This document shows positions 1-25,111 of a stretch of DNA of 64,000 bases, one piece after another. The stretch covers positions 10,747,558 to 10,811,557 of the forward strand of contig NC_054553.1 in the NCBI RefSeq assembly GCF_017654505.1. Reading direction: 5' to 3'. How positions within the stretch are numbered: position 1 is the first letter of the stretch; every line of letters starts with the position of its first letter. Position numbers and translations under genes: made by a program. Source of the DNA: Polyodon spathula. Lineage: Eukaryota > Chordata > Actinopteri > Acipenseriformes > Polyodontidae. The notes under the pieces are model-generated. The model worked only from the letters and a program-made list of their open reading frames with translations, had not been told where the DNA came from and did no database searches.

Positions 1-2253
1 TGTTCTTGTATCAGTTCTTTTATTTTACAATCCTGTGAATCTGTCAGAGTTCTACAAAATGTAGAACAACTGATTTTGTAATAGTTAATTATTAATATTG
101 TACTTTTTTTTTTAAATTGGAAATAAAATATGTACTTGCAGAAAGGTTTGCGTTTTCACAATAAGGTGTGAGATGCTTCTAAAATGTCTGCTAATTCCAG
201 TGCTGGACATACTGCCACACTGGTTTGCCTGCTACTTATCCATAATATTATCAGATAGCACACAGTGTTTTGTTATGCTGAGAGACAACCTTGCAGATTT
301 TATGTGTTCCAAGGTAGATTTTGGTATCACTGTAGGACACAGCAACTGTTATACTTCAACCACATAGAGATTTTTAAAAATACTTTGAATTTACAGTTAC
401 TGAGTTAAACCGGTATTATGGCTGAATGAGACTACAGTCCCGATGTATTCATCTGTACCTTTAGCTATGGCAGTGCTGAATGACAAATGTGTAGTTTTGG
501 ATGTTATTCAGAAATTAATCTAGATTTAAAATGTCTCCAAATCCTGCAAGATGGCAGTATTATAAGAAATAAAAGGGTAATCTAGAGTAGACAGTAAATC
601 AACATTACACAGCACTGCGGACTAATAACAGTGTATTCACTTAAAAACAAAAAGCAAAGGCTAAGAATAAAATTGCATTCCATAGTTACATTATGGGTAG
701 CTACAGCTGTAACCAGCAAGACCATGGTCCCCAAGAGACAACATCAGAGCATCTGAACCTTTGCCTTGTTAGTACTTGTTCATGAAAGTTTGTATTTAAA
801 TATTCAGGAGGGTGTGTTATAAATCAGCTTTAGCTCAGACAGAAGTAGTCAGTTTACTGACTCTGGAAATGAAAGGTTTTTGAATGATGTAATACCATCA
901 CACAGACATGTAGCTGCTTGGTGGCTCACACAACCCTTTATACTGGTGTTGCTTGTGGTCTGTTAGGTAGTGGAGTATGTAGCTGACTGAGTGAAGTAGT
1001 ATAACAGGCATGTCTGTCTGCTCATTGGCCTCTGAATCAGGTATATTATGTATGGACATGACCTTCCCAGAGTTCCATACAGTGGTAATGATGGGTGAAG
1101 GCATGCCCCCTGCTGGACATTGGATGTAATTACATGTAATTCATGTATTCATATAGTCATCACACGTAGTAGTAAACTGATAAACATTGCTCTCTGTATA
1201 CAAAGCATTGAAACAACAGAGGCACCACTTTAAAGTACAAGGCAAACAAACACATTTAGTCATTCACTAACTATGTAACACAGCAAGCTTCACATTTTGA
1301 TCACTGCATACCTGAACAGTTGACAAAATCCAAACTAAAAATACCTTCTAAGGTAGGGACATTTTTAATATGTAAATAGAAAAGTCTTTTCTTTAAAAAG
1401 GTGCCTTTTAGATATCTTGATTAGATGTTTCATTTTTGTAAAGAAACCCAGCAAAGGTTATCAATCTGATACAATTTTAAAGAACTGAAATGCGTTAGAC
1501 AGATTTATGATTGAATGAGGAGCTTCTTTTGAGTACTTGGTAATGCCTTCTACAGCACAATCCATTGGTGTTGTGTTGTATCTGTAAAAGAATTTAAAAA
1601 GCCACCAACAGCGAGGTGTAGAACTTCTTCAAAGTCTTTTTATGAACCTTCCAAGGAATGTGGATTAAACTTGGTGGGAAGAATACGACAGTCTCCATTC
1701 ATTTTTTCTTTTGTGCTGAAAGACTACTATCCTTTTGAAGACCTACATTCTATTCTGTTCATAACAGTTTAATTAAGAACGGCTGAATGGCTAAAGATGA
1801 ACCCACTGGTGTATCAGTATTAAAGCAGTGATAACCATTGCTTCAAAATATGTTCTTACTTTGTATTACTTTTCACTGTTCCCGCTTTCATTGCTGTGTA
1901 AGTGATGAGTAGATGCAAATCATCTCTCTGATTGTTGTATTATAGAGTATAGGCAGTGTGGAGCTCTTGTCCAGGGTAGCTGTTTTAGCTGTTTTACATT
2001 GCAATTTGTAAACAGCCTTTTGACTACAAACTGCCATGTTACTTAATCTCCAATCCATATCTCTCAGGAAGCCATAAAAAAACTTTAGATAAAAAAGCTT
2101 ACTTGTAATCAACATAATTTGAAGATATGTACAGTACTGACCAGAGGGTTCTTTTTTCTTAATTGCTCTGGTCTTTAAAAAATTCTACTGGTCAACATTG
2201 GATCAAAGTGCTTTTTTTAATGCTATGGATATAGTCTGGGGCAGTGGTTCGAA
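1..2253 (-). other. Probable nhsl2 3' UTR and downstream flank
   Basis: There is no convincing coding sequence on either strand. The block follows the nhsl2 stop on the minus strand. By eye, the only canonical minus-strand AATAAA is at 24-19, so a 3' UTR of about 2.2 kb is possible. A variant ATTAAA lies at 1773-1768 and another just below the stop. The true cleavage site cannot be fixed from sequence alone. Confidence 0.45.
1101..1118 (-). promoter_or_regulatory. CTCF-like motif
   Basis: Read on the minus strand this is gtCCAGCAGGGGGCATgc, close to the vertebrate CTCF core (CCAgcAGGGGGCgc). The motif is seen in sequence; occupancy is not known. Confidence 0.4.
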
Positions 2254-13912
<11,659 letters not shown>

Positions 13913-13968
13913 TTAGATGTCAATACAGGTTGTTCAGGTTTTTAAAATCAAGTTTTTTGTATTCTGAG

Positions 13969-14118
<150 letters not shown>

Positions 14119-15970
14119 TACTGTAGTTTGTATGCACTGCATAATATAAATCAGCATTGTTTAACTGTTACTCAGTGTGTTTTTGTGCACTAAACAAACC
14201 TCCCCCATGTTAAAACAACAAGAACACTAAAGTTTATTTTGCAGCTAAAACAGAAAAGCAACTCTGGGTAAAAGCACCCTAACACAGAAAGTATTAACGT
14301 AAGAAAACCCAATATTTTTAGGTAATTAATTGAGAACCACTCACATTGCTTTCAAACAACAAAGACAGCAGTGAAACAAAACTATGATTTAAAGCTACTT
14401 TGACTGAATGAGCAATACTGTACATTGTTTGGTATTCATGAAACTTGATGTTGCTGGTCAGGTTAACTGTTGTCAAAAAGAAACCAGCAATCGCCAGAAT
14501 TTCATGAATATTAAGCTTTATTTATTTAATCAATAACTCAAATCTATCTGTCCAGCTAACTTTGGCTCCTATGTCAATTACCAGTACAGTACAGGAGGTT
14601 GAATTTCTCTCTGACTAAGAACACTACAGTGTAACATGTGACCAACTATCAATTTACAGGTAAATACACACAATATTCCCTTTACTTCAACCACCAAATG
14701 GGGTTTTCCCCAACTGAAAGAGATTGGTTTTGATGAGAAGCTGTGCTGGTTATGAGGGAGACTGTATTGCAGCCCTGTGGACAGTAACTTTGCGGTCAAG
14801 TCTAATGGTGGGAATAGGAGAGGCAGGAGACTGGAGATTGCGATTCATTTCATGAAACAAAACAAACATTAAAGTACAAACCAAAAACACACCTAAGTTG
14901 TGCAATCATAGTTTAGCCCTTTCTCAGAGCCAAGGGAATAAACAGGTAGCAATCCTCAAATTGGCAATCAATTAATCAGATTTGGAACAGCCAAATTCTA
15001 GTTGAACTTTAACAAATAAAACACACACACACAGACAGTTTAGAAAACTACTGTACATGTGCCCTGCAACAAGCCCCAGTAGAACTATGGGACTGACTAT
15101 TTTCCAGTGGTTTGTTGGACCCACGTAATGGAGGGAATAGGGCTTGATACACTAATGCTCTTGGTCTGTTTTGCTGTAGAGTTGTTTTGGGCATCATTCT
15201 TGTGCTAGCCCCAGTGTGAGGGGAATCGAACGACCAGACACCATTGGTGACTGGCTCCTCCTACTGTGTTCTAGGACATTTTCTACAAAGTTATTTGAAC
15301 ACAGCCAATGCAATACACAATAGAAACCTCCGTTACTAGGACTGTCGTATCTTAATTGGTTGGCCAAATAACTTTGAAGGCGCACCAATCTGTGTGGTCA
15401 TTTCCCCCTTGCTTTAACTAGAACTCATTAGCCCATGAAAAACATTATCTACCAGATGGCTTTTCTGGCTGTGTCCACACCACATACAGATCTGATAAAG
15501 AACAATCCAGTGTTGAAAGATGAAACCACAAGTGGTTATCGAGAAGCCCATGGTGGCTGCACTATGCTGCTGACAATGCTGATCCAATTATGCAATACCT
15601 CATTCCAGACATCTATAAGGCTATTTATATTATATGGTGTTGTATTGATATCTACCAAATTGCAACCATCAGGCAGGCTATAGGTTAGTAGAAATTATCA
15701 GCAGATCATGCTGGGGTGACACTGCAGAGATGTTTCTTCTTAAAGTAAAAGCTTTTTTTTAAGGCAAGCATGCACCACACAAATATTGGGTCTGATTTTA
15801 AAAGCTTACTCCAAAGTGTACATGTCAAAAACAACCTCTCAAATAACCTAAACTCCGTTGAATTAAATACCTGTGATTATTAAAAATGAGACATATATTG
15901 CTGTGATTTTATTTTAACTGATGTTTGATTATTTACTCTTTTTTCTGATCATTTAGATAACAAGTAAATG

Positions 15971-15984
15971 CCACTAGAGGGCAG
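15971..15984 (+). promoter_or_regulatory. CTCF-like motif 1 of a pair
   Basis: CCACTAGAGGGCAG fits the CTCF core. A second motif in the same orientation lies 58 bp further on. In vivo binding is not known. Confidence 0.45.
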
Positions 15985-16028
15985 TTGTGATCTTATCAAG
16001 ATATAACACTTGCAGTCACCAAGGTCTT

Positions 16029-16043
16029 ACAGCAGGTGGCAGC
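16029..16043 (+). promoter_or_regulatory. CTCF-like motif 2 of a pair
   Basis: ACAGCAGGTGGCAGC closely matches the CTCF consensus (CCAGCAGGTGGCAGC-type). It has the same orientation as the motif at 15971. Confidence 0.45.
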
Positions 16044-19000
16044 AGAAAATCCAGTCTGCAATTTAAAGATATACCTTGTCTGCTAAGAAATAAACAGTAA
16101 TCTACATTTTAAAAAGTATTAACTGCATGTCCCCTGGCATTGCCTATTGCGGTTTCTGCTTAGATCACTGAAGTTTGGGAAATTACCACTTGGGATGTGC
16201 ATCAAGACACATTTTCTGTGGAACAGATGATATGGTAAGTATTGATCAAGGCAGAAAACAACAAGGCGTATGATAGAGAATACACCTTATAGAATACTAA
16301 ACAGATGAGAAATAAACTCCCCAGATGGTATGAAGTGTCTTTAGGGCCCCCCTTTAAAAAAAGTTTCTCTAAAACATCAATAGCGTTCTAAAGGAATTTT
16401 GTCATTCTTATGGGTGATTCAATAGATTTGAAACATGCTATGGAAATGCTTAGGAATGTTTTGTTTTACAGAAATGTCAATTTTATTCTTTAATAATCTA
16501 CAGCAGTGTCTATGATATTCTACAGAAATCTGTAGAATGTCAGTAGACATATTTGGGAATATCTATTCTTTCTATAGAATTCAACAGATCTGTGTTGGTA
16601 TATAGGTTTAATCTATGTAAAGATATTTCTACAGATTTTGTATGGATTTCTACAGATTGTTTCTATATATTTGTCTGTTATTGATGGATACACAATATTT
16701 ATAGATTTCTACATGGTTTTTAATGAAATTCAACAACACACTGATAATAAAAAATATATGACTTGTGTATTGTCTCAGCCAAACCCACAAGACCAAGTGT
16801 GTTGCACGGGTGTGCCCAAAGACAGGCAATGATAAGCAGTAAGTCTGGGCAGGGACCCTCCCCTCTAAATGCCAACACAAATACTCATTCTCAGCAGCTG
16901 GCAACCAAGGGTTTGTCCAAAACAAGCTGTACATCACCACTCATTTACTAAAGATAAACCCAGATAAAACATTTAAATTAGATTCAAAACTAAATCATGC
17001 ATACAAGTTAAGCAAACTCTGGTTTATAAACGAGAGCTTCACGCTGCTCAACGTGGGCCTGCAAGCCGAGCACTATCTCCACTGAAAATGTTGTTTGGCA
17101 AAATATTGTGTCGTGTGTGTGGGTCACAGATTATGTATCTTGAGAAATGTTTTTTGTAAAATAAATCTCAATATGAAAACAAGGGTTTAGGAACCAGAGT
17201 AGCCTTGAATTAGAAGAACAATACTTTAGTGAGATCTGAATATACAAATGTGGAGGAGTGTGTGAACAACAGCCATTCGGAAGCACAAGCTATATATATA
17301 TATATATATAATATTAGTGAAATCCCTATACTGTATTTAGCTCACTTGAGACAGGCAGGCAGAAGAATTACATCCCCACCCTGTCAAGTAAATAGAGACT
17401 TCATTTTTTGCCTTTACATTTTTTTTTTTTTTTTACTGAAAATGTTCTCAAAATAGGCGCTAATTGGAACACTAAAAGCTCAAATGGAAAACTTGCTTTC
17501 ACTTTTCCATTAGGACCAACGTGACCCAGGTCTCTTTTATATTAAACTCTGTACAAATCAGAGGAGTGGCAGCAGGAGTGCCAAGCATCTGCATCCATTA
17601 TCGTCTTCCTGAAGGTCTTCTATCCTGACCATTGCAACACTCAGTGTCCTGATTATCATTACACAACGCTTGCTCACGAGTGCAGGGTGTCTTCCTTTTA
17701 AAAAGGGGAAGTGACCATACGGACTCATGTTCCTTCTTGCATGTTGTGCCTCAGTACTTGAAAAACTAATTCAGAATAGTCATTTTCGGAAAACAACACT
17801 TTTCAGGACTGCTTACAGGATTCAGAACAGTTAATCCTACTGTATACCTTAGTGCTGCTTTGCACACAGTCACACTTTCCTGAACCCATAGATCACTTGT
17901 GCATACGAATCCAGCCAAATCTGGTTTATAGACAAAATGAAGAATACGTATTCTTTCCTGACCTATCACAGTTTATTTACTTTTCAAGATGTACAGTACA
18001 TTGTTGTCTTAGTCATACTGGGGTTGTATAAAAAAAACACCTGCAATGTTCACTGTGCATCTGTTGGAAAGGGGCATGGTGGTACAAGAATTAATCTCGG
18101 GGTTGTGATTTATTTTTGGTAGTGATGGTGAAAGGCTTCGGTTTAGTAGGTGCACTCTCCTCTAACAAATATTGTTCTGACAGACAGACGGTGCTTAATC
18201 CTGGATCAGCACCATTCCGTGGCTTAACTCTCCCAGGAGGGAGGTCTAAATTTGCAAATTGTCTTTCCAATTAAGCATTTCTGGTCTTCACAAGTTTAAG
18301 ATGCTATTGCAAGGGCCTAGCGCTTTAGTGAGCTACGCTATTGCATTGACATTTGATAATTAGATGTATAACGACTCAAAAACAGGCCTCAAGTGCAGAC
18401 TGAAGTCATTGTGCACACAAATACGACAAAAACGATGAATGATATGTTTTATGACTTCCTGTCAGGGTGTTTATTAGAGGTGTGCCAATACTCAAAACAT
18501 CTTAAAGCGAAAATAAAAGTTGTTGGGTATTAATGAAATTGAATAAACATGTTAATTACTCAACACAAAACAAAGCATTGCCTTGTTTATAAAATTATTG
18601 AGAACCAATCTCTTAAAAATAGTGCTGGACAAGACCTCTGATTATCCCATATCCCAGAATGCATATCTGTAACTCTTACCTTGAGCCTAATGAAAGGTCA
18701 TGTGTACGTGATGAATCAACTGCATTTGCTAGTTTCGTGACACATTTTCATTGTCAGTTTGTGATGAACTGGTACACTGATAATACATTATAATGGTACC
18801 ATATCCACAGAGGGTGTAGTTAAAGTGTAGTTAGACTATAGTCTGAATCACCGGCGTCACTAAGACCAGTCTAAATAACTTTTAATTTAATATAGTTACT
18901 TGTAATTCAGTTTAGGTATTGAACATTGCTTCCTTTCATTGTATGATGCCGTCTTAAAAAAACAAAACTATGTGTGAACTTTGTAAGCAGCACGCACACC

Positions 19001-21151
19001 TAAGGATGAGGTCGGTCTCAACAAATGAAGTGAAATCCTGGCATTAGCCAAACCGTGTGTATTGAATTTTTTACAGTTTTACCAAGTTACATGACAGCCT
19101 CCTATGCTAATCAACAACAATCTTAGGAAAAAAAAGTAAAAGGCGCAAAAACAAATCTGTTATTCCCTGATAAAAGTTTACTCAAAATGTATTATAACTG
19201 TACTATAAAAGGTACTTTTCTGGGCTTCACAATACTTTGCTATGTTTTTACTTTTATAATGGTGGAGCTAAATGCATTTCATAATTAAAAAGTCCTTTTA
19301 AAATCGCACGCATGTACAAAAATGTTGTTCAGCTTACAATAGTTACACTATTACAGTGATAAATCATATCTATAGTGCATTTGTCTCAAATGTCTATCTT
19401 TGAAAGAAACACTTGCTTTTTTAACATGTATGTATTTCTAAAACAATGTATCTATGGCTTCGCTCCTGTCAATAAACAATCAGCTGCTTCCCTTATTTAC
19501 TGACAAGCTTTCAGCCAGTAACATGCTAAGACTCAGAAGATGCTGCCGAGGTGAAATGACCCATGGAGTTCAAGTGTAAAATATTTCCCAAGAAATAAGG
19601 CTGAGAGCAATGAAAGCTCATTTAACCTAAAGTAGTAACAGCTATCATGCTTTAAAATGGAGAAAGTTTGATACAAAAGGGTTAAAGGCTCTCGTATTGC
19701 TTCATATACTCAGACAGAAGTTATGCAAGTTTTACACAACACCAAATTGTAACACTGAAATGTCCAAGCCAGTTTCACATCCAGGGATAGGAGTTATCTG
19801 TAAACACTTCGTATATATTACACATTTATTCAGCTAGAAGGTAGTTGTACAATATTCTCCCCATAACCCTTATACAGCGAATACCTCCTGATGTGACACG
19901 TTTGTGTCAATTCACTTTGATCACTTAAAGCTGTTGGTTCAATAAAGTGAGGCAATTCAGAAGTTGTAATTCTCTGAAGAAGCAACAATCACAAAATACA
20001 AAAAAGGTATTTTACATACAGATGCATGCCATGTTATACAGCTAGAGCAGCGAAATGGTTATGTTTTATATTGGTTACTGAATAAAGTTCCTCATTTTTG
20101 GTGGTTTATGCTTTAAGTTGATAACCTTTATGGTTCAGTGCACACCTTGCATTTTGTGGTTTTTGCTCATCAGCTATGTTTGAGGTACATAGGTTTTGCA
20201 ATTTAAGACCACAATGGCTTGGTTTACACACAGTTTAGATTTATAACTAAATTGTTTACACCATAATGGATTAAACTTCTTTTCAAAGGGTGTGTTTCGT
20301 TACATGCAATGCTTTATTTTGCTTTGACAAAACCACAGTTAGTCTTAGGTCCTGCCGCTTAACCTCACCAACAAATCTTTCCTGACTAACTGTTAGTCAG
20401 TGAACCCTGAATTCCTCCATCCAGTCACAGGGTTACACACTCAATTAAACAAATGTAATCCTATCCATTAGCAGACTGATACATTCCCCAATGCTGACCT
20501 TCTGTCAACTTTAATTAATACTTAATTAAGTAGCACTCAAACACTGTAATACCAAATCCTATTAATGCAGCTCAAGCGCATGTGAATAATAATTTCAAGG
20601 GTTGCTCTGAAAGGTGAAGACAATGTTTTGACTGCATCAGTGTTGAATATCTAGGTAACTGGAATGATCATGAATATCTGGAGTAAACTACATAACAGGG
20701 GTGGTGTCTTGTACTTTTCAACACAATAGGACAAGTTGTTTTCTAGATTCTATATAGGGCCTTATTTCCAAAGCCTTTCCTCCATCCTTTAATTGAACTC
20801 CTTGTTTATGTAATGAGAAAAACAAATCATGTTCATGCTTTGTAAAATTACCAGGTGTAAACCTTTTTCAGAAAGTAGGAGTTAAAGACTGGTAAATGCT
20901 TTGAAAATGTGCCTGATCCACTCTAAAGTCATAAATACTTACATACATACCATGCCAGCTTTCACTGTAATTACACACATTCTACAGAATGACAGTGGGC
21001 CCAGTTCAGTTAACTGGGAAAAGGTGTTTTAAGGTAATAACAAATTCATACAAATGTACGCACTGACTTGAGAAAGGTACTGTATGTTATGGCTGTCTGA
21101 CTAAAAGAATACAGTATAGACCCTGGTATAGATGTAAAATGTAATACAGCT

Positions 21152-21380
21152 AAATACATCTTTTACATTGCTAAAAATATAACTTAATAGTGGCATTTTA
21201 AAACCACAGACTGGTTTTATACCTATTATAGTGCATATAAAAAAAATAATACAATCAAGAAAAATCAGTGACACTGGTAATACACTACATGCAAACTCAG
21301 TATAAAATATAACGTGTAATCATCACCACCCCTGCAATTGAGTTGAGTCTTTTAACAGAGCCTTTCCTGTACAGATAATA
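21152..21380. repeat. 229-bp direct repeat, copy A
   Basis: Near-identical to 23542-23770, with only scattered substitutions and two compensating 1-bp indels. Copy A is bracketed by an exact 14-bp direct repeat, taatacagctaaat, at 21142-21155 and 21379-21392. This looks like a target-site duplication and suggests that A is the inserted copy. No A/B box, poly(A) tail or known family is recognised. Confidence 0.9.
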
Positions 21381-21627
21381 ATACAGCTAAATTTGTTTGT
21401 ATCAGATTGGTTTGTATTAAATGGAAATTATGTCACACTAAGATTAGTTATCCAGCCCGTTAGCCGCACTGACCTCTTGTGTACTGGACATCAGCTTGCG
21501 TAGTACAGGACCCTATATAATTTTCTACATATAGTGTACACTACCATCCAAGAAGTACTGGGACACTATCACGGGCAATGTGCTGCCTCTTTTACCCATC
21601 CTTTAACCCTTGTTTACTAAATAGCTA

Positions 21628-23256
21628 CAGTGCCTATAGAAAGTCTACACCCCCTTGAACTTTTCTCACATTTTGTTCTCTCAGTGCCTCAGTTTCATGC
21701 ATTTAAATGAGGATTTTTTCTACTTATCTACACACCATACTCCACACTGTTAAAGGGAAAAAAAGTTTTCATTGAGAAAAAAATTATACATTAAAAATAC
21801 AAAACTGAAATATCATAATAGGATAAGTCTCCACCCCCCTGAGTTAATACTTGGTGGAAGTACCTTTGGCAGCAATTACAGCTGGAAGTGTGTTGGGATA
21901 GGTCTCTACCAACTTTGCACACCTAGATTTGGCAGTATTTGACCATTTTTCTTTACAAAACTGTTCAAGCTCTGTCAAGTTCCTTGGGGACTGTTGACAG
22001 AGGGCAATCTCCACTTCATGCCACAAATTTTCAATTGAATTTAGGTTGGGGCTCTGACTGGGCCACTCAAGGACATTTACCTTTTTATTCCTTAGCCACT
22101 CCAGTGTAACTTTGGCTGTGTGCTTTGGGTCGTTGTCATGCTGAAAAGTGAACTTCCATCCCAGTTTCAGCTTTCTTGCAGAGGGCAGCAGGTTTTCCTC
22201 AAGGACTTATCTGTACTTTGCTCCATTCATTTTCCCTTCTATCCTGACAAGTGCCCTAGTCACTTGCAATGAGAAACATCCTCATAACATGATGCTGCTA
22301 CCACCATGCTTCATAGTAGAGATAATGTTCTTTGGGTGATGTGCTGTTTTGGGTATGCCCCAAACATAATACTTTGCATTTAGGCCAAAAAGTTCAATTT
22401 TAGTATTGTCAGACCACAAAACTTTTTGCCACATGGCTACAGAATCTCCTGAGTGTTTTTTTTTTTTTTTTTGCATACTTCAAACAGGATTCAAGGTGGG
22501 CTTTCTTGAGTAATGGCTTCCTTCTTGCCACCCTACCATACAGGCCAGATTTGTGGAGTGCTTGGGATATTGTTGTCACATTTTGACCAGTCTTGGCCAT
22601 AAAAGCCTGTAGCTCTTGCAAAGTTGCCATTGGCCTCTTGGTAGCCTCTCTGATCCTTCTCCTTCTTGCTCGGTCATCCAGTTTGGAGGGACGGCCTGAT
22701 CTAGGCAGGGTCTTGGTGGTGCCATAAACCTTCCAGTTCTTAATAATCATCTTGACCGTGCTCCAAGGGACATTCAAGGCCTTTGATATTTTTTTATACC
22801 CATCCCCTGATCTGTGCCTTTCAACGACTTGTCCCGGAGTTCTTTTGAAAGCGCCTTGGTGCTCATGGTTGAGTCTTTGCTTTGAAATGCACTACCCAGC
22901 AGAGGGAACCTACAGGTACTGCTGAATTTATCCTAAAATCATGTGAATCACTACAATTTAACACAGATGGAGGCCACTTAACTTGGTGTGTGATTTTGAA
23001 GGCAATTGGTTACACCTGAGCTAATTCAAGGATTGCTATTACAAGGGGGGTGACACTTATCCAACCAACCTATTTCAGTTTTTATTTTTAATAAATTTTC
23101 TACAAATTTCTAGAATATTTTTTTCACTTGGATGTGGTGGGGTAGGATGTGTAGATAAATGAAAAAATAAAACTATTTTAATGCATTTTAATTCCAGGCT
23201 ATAAGGCAAAAAATGTGAAAAGGTTGAAAGGGGATGTAGACTTTCTATAGGCACTG
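21628..23256 (-). mobile_element. Complete Tc1-like transposon (1629 bp)
   Basis: Both ends are present. The left end reads CAGTGCCTATAGAAAGTCTA at 21628, and the right end is its inverted copy ending at 23256. A TA lies on each side (21626-21627, 23257-23258), the expected Tc1/mariner target duplication. Each inverted repeat is about 200 bp and has a second, inner direct repeat (ggataagt-type plus caccccc), i.e. the IR/DR arrangement known from Sleeping Beauty-type elements. The two inverted repeats differ moderately, so the copy is not brand new. The transposase inside is broken. Confidence 0.93.
21844..22866 (-). pseudogene. Tc1-like transposase, frameshifted
   Basis: It spans 1023 nt from ATG at 22866 (MSTKALSKELRDKSLKGT) to TAA at 21844, equal to the usual 340-residue Tc1 transposase. 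The helix-turn-helix part reads VPWSTVKMIIKNW, then RSGRPSKLDDRARRR. The catalytic DD34E residues are all visible: VLWSDNTKIELFG (first D), HDNDPKHTAKV (second D) and NSIENLWHEVE (E). The frame is broken at least twice, at A-rich runs near 22790 and at the 18-nt T run near 22458-22475. The gene is therefore not expected to make active enzyme. Confidence 0.9.
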
Positions 23257-23541
23257 TATGTATCTCTGAATAGATTCAAATTCATGCACATTATTTGAGG
23301 AATTAGTTCCACAAGAAGAGGAAATAGGTGGGGCGTTTGTTCTACAAATGATGCAATGATAACTGCTAGATTGTTGTACATTGGAAATATATAAGTAATA
23401 ACTGATAAACCACAGCAGAGCAGATGCTCTTACTGAAGTGAAATGTGTTTCCCTTGATACTAACCCAACCCAAAACCACACATTTATAAATACATCATCT
23501 ACTGTTTGAACCACTTAACCTAAAAGTGTGACTACATGTCA

Positions 23542-23770
23542 AAATACATCTTTTACAATGCTAAAAATATAACTTAATAGTGGCATTTTAAAACCACAGA
23601 CTGGTTTTAGACCTATTATAGTGCATATAAAAGAATAATACAATCAAGAAAAAATCAGTGACACTGGTAATACACTACATGCAAACTCAGTATAAAATAT
23701 AACATGTAATCATCACCACCCCTGCAATTGAGTTGAGTCTTTTAACAGGGCCTTTCCTGTACAGATAATA
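23542..23770. repeat. 229-bp direct repeat, copy B
   Basis: Second copy, 2390 bp from copy A in the same orientation. No flanking direct repeat is visible around this copy. A complete Tc1-like element lies between the two. Confidence 0.9.
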
Positions 23771-23852
23771 ACATACACAACAGTACCGGCAAGAAACAAG
23801 CAGAGAAACATTGCTGCACTTATACTTTTCTTAACCTGCCTTTTCACAGCAG

Positions 23853-23855
<3 letters not shown>

Positions 23856-23948
<93 letters not shown>
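23856..23948. repeat. (TA)n microsatellite
   Basis: About 44 TA units ending in a short atgtatatgt edge. Confidence 0.97.
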
Positions 23949-24182
23949 GTAACATTTGACAATGCCCAGTTCTGTAACAGAAAGCATATTCCACTATAGG
24001 CACCTGACAAAATATCTTGAGATGGCATTACCAATCACATGCTATTTCTTAAAATAACCTAAAGCAGTGCACAGAGAAAACAGTCTTTCCAAAAGTGTCT
24101 AACATTCTCAACCACTCAGTCCCTGTCAGCACAAGACAATGTAGCTCACACACTATTACCCTCTTCACCTGGAAGGGCTTGC

Positions 24183-24293
<111 letters not shown>

Positions 24294-25023
24294 GTTCATG
24301 GCCTAAATCTAATGTAACTGAAATATTTGGGCAATGTTGTATGTATTACATGGCTACTGCATCATCTACAGTGCCAAGTCAGAATGCCAACAAGAGGAGT
24401 AGAAACAGACTGGTTACTTTGGCCTCCATACACCCTCATGCTGCCATTCTGCCTCAGCCCATAGCACACAGAGTCATAGGAATGAGGCCAAGCGCACTGC
24501 CGATTGTTTTCAAACAAGCAGTTTTGTATTAAGATGATCAAATTAAAAATGTTTCTGAATCTGAAACTAAAACTGTAAAATAGTTGCAAAACATGTATTA
24601 CCACACCCTTAATGCTGGAGCAACAGTAACTGAAACTGAAAGGACTCTCTTCGGTGCAGATTTAATACCACATGACAAGATACTGAAACAAATAAGCTAA
24701 TATTTTTTCTCCAACAAGCTAATGTTTCTAGATTACCTTAATTAGAAATTACAATATTCATCCATATCCAAATTATGAAGATGATTTTTTGGTGCTGCCA
24801 AGTAGCAACCAAACTATGCCACTCTGTTACTGTAATTATAGTACATGCAATCAGTTTACAGTTAATTGCTATAAGAAAAAGTTGAGTCTTCCTGAGTTAC
24901 CAGTATTTAAAAGACACAGCTAGATGTACTATATAACTGTCAAGGGATGCTTGTTAATTTATAACTTCAAAATGCTCAATGATATATTCCAAAAGGTAAA
25001 GCTAAGAAATGTATGGATTATTC

Positions 25024-25033
25024 TGTGTGTGTG

Positions 25034-25109
<76 letters not shown>
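25024..25109. repeat. (TG)n-C-(TA)n compound microsatellite
   Basis: (TG)9-10 joined through a single C to about 33 TA units, the same design and orientation as the array at 24183. Confidence 0.97.
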
Positions 25110-25111
<2 letters not shown>

